Shown here in pieces: positions 58,773-64,000 of a stretch of DNA of 64,000 nt (positions within the stretch are counted from its first letter, which is position 1; each line of letters begins with the position of its first letter). The position numbers were made by a program, and so were the translations under genes. The DNA comes from Geobacteraceae bacterium (GTDB taxonomy: Bacteria; Desulfobacterota; Desulfuromonadia; Geobacterales; Geobacteraceae), in NCBI GenBank assembly GCA_009773645.1, contig WSYB01000008.1:1-64000 (forward strand), in the 5' to 3' direction. Under the pieces are notes generated by a model. It was not told the DNA's origin. It saw nothing but the letters and a program-made list of their open reading frames with translations, and made no database searches.

Positions 58773-59759
58773 TCAGAGAGTTTCTTCCCGGACGGTCGGC
58801 GCCTGGATAACCGGTTCCGCCGCAGGTTGCGAAGCAAGGGGGGGGGCAGAGGCAGAGGGAGCGGTTTGCGGCGCTGTCGGCTGGTGTACCGCAGCCGGTG
58901 CCGGCCGGGTCTGGACGGATGCGGTGACCGGGGCCGGTCTTTCTTCCTTTTTCAGTCCGAACCAGTCGAATTCGGGCTTGAGCAGCAAAACCATATCATC
59001 AAAGGCGGCGCTGTAAACGGTGGAAACCCGCCCATTGTCCTGCACGGAGGATTTTACGGTTTTGCCGACTCCCCTCCCTATCCCGGCGATAGTCTTGAAT
59101 TTAACATCCACCCGGTCGTTCTCATTGGCCTTTGCTTCATCGAAGTCGGGGTACTGGAGGGGGAAGAAGGGGGAAAATGAGAGCGTTCTCTGGCGGAAAT
59201 TCGGGTATTCCCACAGGGTGTTGCCATCCGCGTCCAAAATCTGGGCGGTCATGGTCAGGTAGTTGTAATGGCTTTCCAGATAGGACAAAAGGTTGCCGGA
59301 ATAAACCTTGTCTTTCGCGGTCAGTCCGCTCACCGCCACCACCATCAGGGCGTCCAGTTTGTTCCGGGCCATAAGGTCCTTCAGTTCGGGTCCCTTGAAG
59401 AAATACTTGTTGTAAATGACCCCCGCGTCCTCCCGCCGCTCCCGACGGGAGAAGATGGTGGAGAATATCCGGTCGGCGTCATCGGGCAGCAAACCGACCG
59501 AGAAGTAGGTGCCGGTATCCTTGAGCAGGGCGACCAGTTCCTTTTCGTTTTTCCGGTTGGATTCTTTTACAATGGATACCAGGGCTTCCTTTTCCGGATG
59601 CCTGATATCGGATTCGGGGTCGATAAAGATCGGCGCTACCCCTAAAACCCGCACCTTCTTCTCATAAGTCTCCTTGGGGATGTTGTAGTAATTCTGTGCG
59701 CAGCCGAATGTAAAGATTGCGGCGATACTCAAGGTTACAAGCTTCAGAATGCTTTTCAC
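58773..59759 (-). CDS. Lipoprotein of unknown function with Pro/Ala-rich tail
   Basis: This 328-aa protein has a signal peptide with lipobox FTFGC (Cys near residue 20). The middle ~230 residues have no motif that I recognise; DPESDIRHPEKEALVSIV and LDALMVVAVSGLTAKDKVYSG suggest a Rossmann-like secreted fold. The last ~60 residues are a Pro/Ala/Thr-rich, probably disordered tail. GTG at 59759 is chosen because GAGGAGG precedes it; an ATG upstream would place residues before the signal peptide. It is convergent with lipA. Confidence 0.75.
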   Translation of the reverse strand: MKSILKLVTLSIAAIFTFGCAQNYYNIPKETYEKKVRVLGVAPIFIDPESDIRHPEKEALVSIVKESNRKNEKELVALLKDTGTYFSVGLLPDDADRIFSTIFSRRERREDAGVIYNKYFFKGPELKDLMARNKLDALMVVAVSGLTAKDKVYSGNLLSYLESHYNYLTMTAQILDADGNTLWEYPNFRQRTLSFSPFFPLQYPDFDEAKANENDRVDVKFKTIAGIGRGVGKTVKSSVQDNGRVSTVYSAAFDDMVLLLKPEFDWFGLKKEERPAPVTASVQTRPAPAAVHQPTAPQTAPSASAPPLASQPAAEPVIQAPTVREETL

Positions 59760-59870
59760 TGCCCGTCCTCCTCGAAAAAAATTCACGGTTGCAACCTGAT
59801 CGTTGTTGCCAGTTCTTATAGCAAAAATAGGTGGCATTCGCCAGATAAATCATGGTTGACACTGATGGAA

Positions 59871-59927
59871 GCCCTCACCCGGCCTTCGGCCACCCTCTCC
59901 CACAGGGAGAGGGGAAGGGGTGAGGGG
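59871..59927. repeat. Palindromic repeat, CCCTCACCC type
   Basis: It starts GCCCTCACCC and ends GGGGTGAGGG, with inner CTCTCCC / GGGAGAG around ACA. It lies between the lipoprotein gene and the MFS gene. Confidence 0.75.
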
Positions 59928-59957
59928 GAAATGTGTTATCTTGAACGCGATTTGACA

Positions 59958-61208
59958 TTAACGACCCGACGACTCAACAGGATCACTGTCTTTGGCGAAA
60001 AGGAAAAGCAGGAGGGCCATGGCCAGGCCGCATATGGGGATGAGAAACGCACCGTGGTAGGCTGCGGGCGGATAGCCTGTGACCCCCTTCGGGAAACGCC
60101 CGATGTAAAGTCCCATCACCTGCTGCCCGGTCGCTGCGCCGAGGAGGATGAAAAAGTTCACGGCGGTCATGGCCGTGCCGGTGATGCCGTGGGAGAACCT
60201 TTCGCGGATCAGGGGATAGATGGCCACCCCGGATGAAACGGCCAGTCCCATGAGGAACATGGCGCCGGCCAGGAGGGGGGTGGAGAGGTGGTCGGCCGGG
60301 CCGAGAAAGAGGGACATGCAGAGGACGAGAGCGAGCTGTCCGGCAACGAGGGTCTTCTTGCGCGAACGGAGCCATGAATCGGCAACTCGGCCGACGAACA
60401 GGCACCCCACGAGGAAGCCGAGGGAGGTGGCAAGGAGAATATTCCCGGCCCCTTCCCGGCCGACGCCGACCACTTCCATGAGGTACGGCCCCCCCCAGAG
60501 CCCCTGCACGGCCATGTAGTTGGCGTACCAGAAAAAGGCGAGGGCCGACATGAGCCAGTAGGAAGGGGTTGCCAATACCTGACGGAGGCCGGCCAGGGGG
60601 GAGTCCGGCGCCGGATGATCCTTTCCCGGGATATCATGGTGAGGCGGGTGTGCGGGACGTTCTGCCACGAGCCGCTGGACCGCGGCCAGACAGAGCAGTT
60701 GGAGGACCGCTACGGAGAGATACGTGGCCCGCCAGCCGAACCGGGCAATTGCCCAGGCGAGTGGGGCGGTGGCCGAGAGGTTGCCGAGATTGCCGACGGC
60801 GATGATGAAGCCGGAGACCCGGCCGAACTCCCGGTGGTCAAACCAGTTGGTGAAGACCTTGAGCGCCCCCATGAGCACGCTCGCCGAGCCGATGCCGATG
60901 AGGATGCGCCCGGCCAGGGCAGTGCCGTATCCGGTCGACAGGGCGAACACCAGTACACCGGCCAGGGTGATAAGGCCGGTGAGGACCACCACCTTCTTCC
61001 CTCCATGGCGGTCCAGAAGCAGTCCCAGCGGCAGCTGGGTCACGGCAAAGGCGTAGAAAAAGGCACCGGAAAGGGTGCCGAGCTGGGCGGCTGAAAGCCC
61101 GAGTTCTTTCTCCAGGTCCTTGGCCATGACCGCCATGGAGACCCGGTAGAAATAGGCGAGCACGTACATGAGCGAAAGGCACGCGAAAATTCTCCAGCGT
61201 TTGGACAT
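59958..61208 (-). CDS. Major facilitator superfamily transporter
   Basis: This 416-aa protein has twelve hydrophobic segments. The MFS loop 2-3 motif is visible as GLLLDRHGGKKVV near residue 63, and the loop 8-9 counterpart as GRVADSWLRSRKKT near 275. RILIGIGSASVLMGALKVFTNWF resembles the phosphoglycerate/nitrate-type branch of the family. The substrate cannot be deduced; no metabolic neighbours suggest one. It lies 20 bp upstream of pgeF's stop region on the same strand. Confidence 0.88.
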   Translation of the reverse strand: MSKRWRIFACLSLMYVLAYFYRVSMAVMAKDLEKELGLSAAQLGTLSGAFFYAFAVTQLPLGLLLDRHGGKKVVVLTGLITLAGVLVFALSTGYGTALAGRILIGIGSASVLMGALKVFTNWFDHREFGRVSGFIIAVGNLGNLSATAPLAWAIARFGWRATYLSVAVLQLLCLAAVQRLVAERPAHPPHHDIPGKDHPAPDSPLAGLRQVLATPSYWLMSALAFFWYANYMAVQGLWGGPYLMEVVGVGREGAGNILLATSLGFLVGCLFVGRVADSWLRSRKKTLVAGQLALVLCMSLFLGPADHLSTPLLAGAMFLMGLAVSSGVAIYPLIRERFSHGITGTAMTAVNFFILLGAATGQQVMGLYIGRFPKGVTGYPPAAYHGAFLIPICGLAMALLLFLFAKDSDPVESSGR

Positions 61209-61227
61209 CAGCCAGCCTTTACATCAC

Positions 61228-62028
61228 TTATTTCTGAAGCATGATGAACCCCATCTGTCTTCCCGTATCGCCGCCGTCGCGGCGGTAGGAGAAAAAAAGA
61301 TCGTGGTTGCACGATACGCAGAGCTCAGAGGTCTCGATATGCTCCTCCCGAAGCCCCGCCAGCGCCAGCTGATGCCGGTTGGCCGCGGAAAGGTCAAGTC
61401 CCCATCTCCCCTCCCCTCGTTCCGCGGCAAAGAGGTCCCACCCCGAGCCGTTCTTTTTGAAGGCCTCCATCACCGGCGTATCCACTTCATAGCAGCAGGG
61501 ACCGATGCCGGGCCCGATTGCGGCGAGGATGTCGGCCGGTTTGCAATTGAACATCTTCACCAGGGCCTCGACCCCCTTGCTGCAGATCTCCCCGGCGGTC
61601 CCCTTCCACCCGGCGTGGAGCGCCGCTGCTACTTTTTTCACCGGATCGAGGAGGAGGAGCGGCACACAGTCCGCTATGCAAACCCCGATCATCACTCCCG
61701 GCTGGTTGGTGATGATGCCGTCGCACTCAAGTTTTAAGAAGTGGGAATAGTCGGGGTTGGGGGCGTCGATGACCAGAAGGTCCGTACCATGCGCCTGATT
61801 GACGGTCACCAGCCGCTCCATCCTGGTGCCGAAGGCCCTTGCCAGAAGGCTCCGGTTTCCCTTCACGTTATGGAGGGAGTCGAAGGTGTTGGTTCCCAGA
61901 TTAAGGGAGTTATATGGAGCGCGCGACACTCCTTCATGCCGGGTGGTGAAACCCTGGACGGACGCCTCTGATTCGGCGAATATCCGCGGCTCCAGGTAGT
62001 GGACCTTGCCGGCCTTCTTCATTTCCAT
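61228..62028 (-). CDS. pgeF: Multicopper-oxidase-like laccase domain protein PgeF (YfiH family)
   Basis: This 266-aa protein has the conserved metal-site pattern: VNQAHGTDLLVID near residue 75 (His), GVCIADCVPLLLLD near 110 (Cys) and AALHAGWKGT near 130 (His), then GPGIGPCCYEV and CTCN-like SCNHDLFFSYRRDGG at the end. Members edit wrongly built peptidoglycan by removing L-Ser from UDP-MurNAc in place of L-Ala. ATG at 62028 has AAGGAG upstream. It lies downstream of rluD, as is common in many bacteria. Confidence 0.9.
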   Translation of the reverse strand: MEMKKAGKVHYLEPRIFAESEASVQGFTTRHEGVSRAPYNSLNLGTNTFDSLHNVKGNRSLLARAFGTRMERLVTVNQAHGTDLLVIDAPNPDYSHFLKLECDGIITNQPGVMIGVCIADCVPLLLLDPVKKVAAALHAGWKGTAGEICSKGVEALVKMFNCKPADILAAIGPGIGPCCYEVDTPVMEAFKKNGSGWDLFAAERGEGRWGLDLSAANRHQLALAGLREEHIETSELCVSCNHDLFFSYRRDGGDTGRQMGFIMLQK

Positions 62029-62044
62029 TATTTTGACTCCTTCT

Positions 62045-62132
62045 CGGGAATCGGGAACCGGGAACCGGGAAGAGTAACGGCTGGGGAAGTAAGAGCCATT
62101 TCCGTTTCCCGAGTCCCTAGTCCCGTGTCCCG
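62045..62132. repeat. Heptanucleotide array with orientation switch between rluD and pgeF
   Basis: Four units CGGGAAT, CGGGAAC, CGGGAAC, CGGGAAG (62045-62072) are followed by a unique spacer. Five units of the complementary type then follow: ATTTCCG, TTTCCCG, AGTCCCT, AGTCCCG, TGTCCCG (62098-62132). The second arm runs into the rluD coding end and supplies its stop codon. Confidence 0.8.
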
Positions 62133-63079
62133 GCCTTTTCGAGGTATTCAACGATCCGCCCCATGTCCTCCGGCAGTTCAGTATCGAACTCCAGGTATTC
62201 ACCGGTGACAGGATGGATGAAGCCGAGGGTCTTGGCGTGGAGGGCCTGGCGCCCCAGTTCCTTGATCAATTTGCGCAGTACCGTGTCCTGGATATTTACC
62301 AGCCGCCCTTTTCCGCCATAGACCTGATCCCCCACCAGGGGGTATCCGGTTTCGGAGAGATGAACCCTTATCTGATGAGTCCTGCCGGTTTCCAGCTTGA
62401 GACGCATGAGGGTTATGCCGTGGTAACGGCCTGCCGCTCGCCAATGGGTCACTGCCTGCTTTCCCCGTTTGGCCGTTCCCGACATCTTCTTCCTGTCCGC
62501 CGGATGACGGCCGATGGCGGACTCTATCCGCCCCTTTTCCTCCCGCGGCGAGCCGTAAGCCAGAGCGAGATATATCCGCTTGATGGTGTGTTCCTTGAAC
62601 TGGCGGGCCAGGGATTGATGGGCCACATCAGTTTTGGCCACCACCAGCACACCGGAGGTGTCTTTGTCGATCCTGTGGACGATGCCGGGTCGCAATTCGC
62701 CGCCTATTCCCGAAAGGTCCCGGCAGTGTCCCAGCAGTGCATTCACCAGGGTGCCGCTGGTGTTTCCCGCTCCTGGATGTACGGTCATCCCGGCCGGTTT
62801 GTTTACTACAATGATATCGCTGTCCTCGTAAAGTATTTCCAGGGGGATCTGTTCCGCAACCGCCTGTGCCGGTTCGGGCGGAGGGATGGTCACTACGATG
62901 CGCTCCCCTCCCTTTAATTTCAGGGAGGGTTTTTGGGGGGCGCCGTTGACGGTTACCATTCCCGCTTCGATGAGACGCAACGCCGTTGAACGGGTCATGT
63001 TTTCCCGTGCCCGCGCCAGAAAGCTGTCAAGCCGCTCCGGCTCGCCTTCCTTTTGATATGTCAGTTCGATCTTTTCCAT
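62117..63079 (-). CDS. rluD: 23S rRNA pseudouridine synthase RluD
   Basis: This 320-aa protein has an N-terminal S4 RNA-binding domain (RLDSFLARARENMTRSTALRLIEAGMVTVNG), ILYEDSDIIVVNKPAGMTVHPGAGN, and the catalytic HRIDKDTSGVLVVAKT near residue 140 with the active Asp. The C-terminal RLKLETGRTHQIRVH is also standard. It modifies uridines of helix 69 in 23S rRNA. The last residues (GTRD) and stop are written by a heptanucleotide array. It is upstream of pgeF on the same strand. Confidence 0.95.
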   Translation of the reverse strand: MEKIELTYQKEGEPERLDSFLARARENMTRSTALRLIEAGMVTVNGAPQKPSLKLKGGERIVVTIPPPEPAQAVAEQIPLEILYEDSDIIVVNKPAGMTVHPGAGNTSGTLVNALLGHCRDLSGIGGELRPGIVHRIDKDTSGVLVVAKTDVAHQSLARQFKEHTIKRIYLALAYGSPREEKGRIESAIGRHPADRKKMSGTAKRGKQAVTHWRAAGRYHGITLMRLKLETGRTHQIRVHLSETGYPLVGDQVYGGKGRLVNIQDTVLRKLIKELGRQALHAKTLGFIHPVTGEYLEFDTELPEDMGRIVEYLEKAGTRD

Positions 63080-63159
63080 AAGGTGTTTACATCTTTTAAA
63101 ACAGCGAAGGCGCGATCCTGTAAACCGCGCCTCGTGAAAAACGGTTATTTAATCTGACG

Positions 63160-63423
63160 TCACCAGATGGAGGATTGTATCTTCCCCGCCCGTTTGATGA
63201 GTACATCGACTACGGCAAGTTCGTATATTTTTGATGAAGCCAGTTCGGGAACTACCCGTGAATTGAAATGCTGCCGCCCTTCTTCGAGCTCTTCCGTCAG
63301 GAGTTCGAAGATGTTGTCGTTCCTTATTCCTTCTTCCACTTTCTCCCGGTTATAGACGGCGACGTCGGAAATTATGGCGCGGGCAAGCCTTCTGGCCTGG
63401 TCAGGGTTATCTATAAGGTTCAT
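63160..63423 (-). CDS. Conserved-looking hypothetical protein, 87 aa
   Basis: This is an 87-aa, mostly helical protein: MNLIDNPDQARRLARAIISDVAVYN, then ELLTEELEEGRQHFNSRVVPELASSKIYELAVVDVLI. There is no signal or membrane segment. GGGGAGATGA precedes the ATG. It lies between the HtrA-type protease gene and rluD on the same strand. I recognise the general form from deltaproteobacterial genomes but no function. Confidence 0.7.
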   Translation of the reverse strand: MNLIDNPDQARRLARAIISDVAVYNREKVEEGIRNDNIFELLTEELEEGRQHFNSRVVPELASSKIYELAVVDVLIKRAGKIQSSIW

Positions 63424-63506
63424 TCATCTCCCCTTGTCGATATTCGGCGGTAGTGGTCACCCCTCTTTTATCGCTACGGCATTATACTGGATTTTTCGAC
63501 AGATAC

Positions 63507-64000
63507 CTATCGAATCTTTAAGGCAAAATAGATACTGGTGTCTCCGCGCCTTACCAGAAGGGCCACGGAACCCTTTCGCTCGGCGTCCTTCATGGCCCTG
63601 GAATATTCGGCCAGGTTGGCAACCCGTTTCTGGTTGACCGAGAGGATGATGTCGCCTCGCTGGATACCCCCTTCAGCGGCGATGCTGTCCGGCTCAACCC
63701 CGGTCACCACTATGCCGGCGAGTCCCCTCATGCGCATGTTGCCGGGGAGCTCTTCCACGGTCAGTCCGAACCAGCCGGCTTGCGCCTCCGCCGATTTCGG
63801 CTGAGCCGCTGCGGCGCTCTCCGAGCTGGCAAGGGTCAAGGTGAGCTTCAGGTCCTTCCCGTCGCGGAAGATTTCCACCTCCACCTTCTTTCCGACCGGC
63901 GTTTCGGCCACGAGGAGCTGCAACTGCCGCGCATCCTTAATCTCTTTGCCGTCAAACCGGGTTATTATATCCCCCTGCCTGATGCCCGCCTTATCCGCCG
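63507..64000 (-). CDS. C-terminal part of an HtrA/DegP-type periplasmic protease (partial)
   Basis: The frame is open to the window edge, and the first ~164 residues seen are two PDZ domains. The first ends ADKAGIRQGDIITRFDGKEI...VEVEIFRDGKDLKLTLTL. The second is LGVEEL-like, with GIVVTGVEPDSIAAEGGIQRGDIILSVN. They are joined by an Ala/Ser-rich linker. The Ser protease domain lies outside the window. Do-like proteases degrade or hold misfolded periplasmic proteins; the family call rests on the PDZ pair only. Confidence 0.85.
   Translation of the reverse strand, partial: ADKAGIRQGDIITRFDGKEIKDARQLQLLVAETPVGKKVEVEIFRDGKDLKLTLTLASSESAAAAQPKSAEAQAGWFGLTVEELPGNMRMRGLAGIVVTGVEPDSIAAEGGIQRGDIILSVNQKRVANLAEYSRAMKDAERKGSVALLVRRGDTSIYFALKIR

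Overview
The window looks like a chromosomal segment of a Geobacter-type deltaproteobacterium (Desulfuromonadia, Geobacteraceae or Geotalea-like). This rests on two very large multihaem c-type cytochromes with mixed CX2CH and CX4CH sites, a GEMM-Ib (3',3'-cGAMP type) riboswitch of the kind known from Geobacter, hgcAB mercury-methylation genes, many PAS sensor kinases, and families of palindromic and heptanucleotide intergenic repeats. No tRNA, rRNA, CRISPR array or complete insertion sequence was recognised. All calls come from reading the sequence; no database search was possible.

Left part (1-15 kb), metal handling and sensing. A fragment of a histidine kinase is followed by a leftward operon: MarR-type regulator, hgcA, hgcB, arsC. 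hgcA appears to need read-through of an in-frame TGA with a hairpin placed like a bacterial SECIS, so it is a candidate selenoprotein. Divergent from it is a zur-znuA-znuC-znuB zinc uptake operon, then nikR. Three PAS or CHASE3 sensor kinases and a receiver protein follow on the minus strand; one kinase has Asp in place of the phosphoacceptor His. Next is a nikMN-nikQ-nikO nickel ECF transporter with a NikR-type operator in its promoter.

15-25 kb, extracellular electron transfer block. On the minus strand, a GEMM-Ib riboswitch leads into a secreted NHL/Ig-like/dockerin-like protein, then 27-haem and 24-haem cytochromes. Upstream are a small lipoprotein and a fused homocysteine methyltransferase/methylene-THF reductase.

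27-32 kb, decaying accessory region. It holds an orphan antitoxin with an 11-codon stub of its PIN toxin, a frameshifted DUF2442 gene, a HigB/HigA-ImmA toxin-antitoxin pair, a REP-associated transposase with its REP palindromes, and an internally deleted type IIG restriction-modification gene.

32-42 kb, housekeeping and metabolism: transaldolase, folK, a D,D-carboxypeptidase, bifunctional PutA, the rtcB-archease RNA ligase pair, YjbQ, and a FadL-like porin.

42-47.5 kb is visibly AT-richer and encodes a methyltransferase and two c-di-GMP-related proteins (HD-GYP and PilZ). It is followed by an aminotransferase with a well-formed leader-peptide attenuator carrying three consecutive Ala codons.

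50-64 kb: a thiolase-like/DUF35 fusion lacking the catalytic Cys, the complete glycine cleavage operon (gcvT, gcvH, gcvPA, gcvPB), lipoyl supply genes (LplA/LipM-like and lipA), a lipoprotein, an MFS transporter, pgeF, rluD, and the C-terminal end of an HtrA-type protease that leaves the window.
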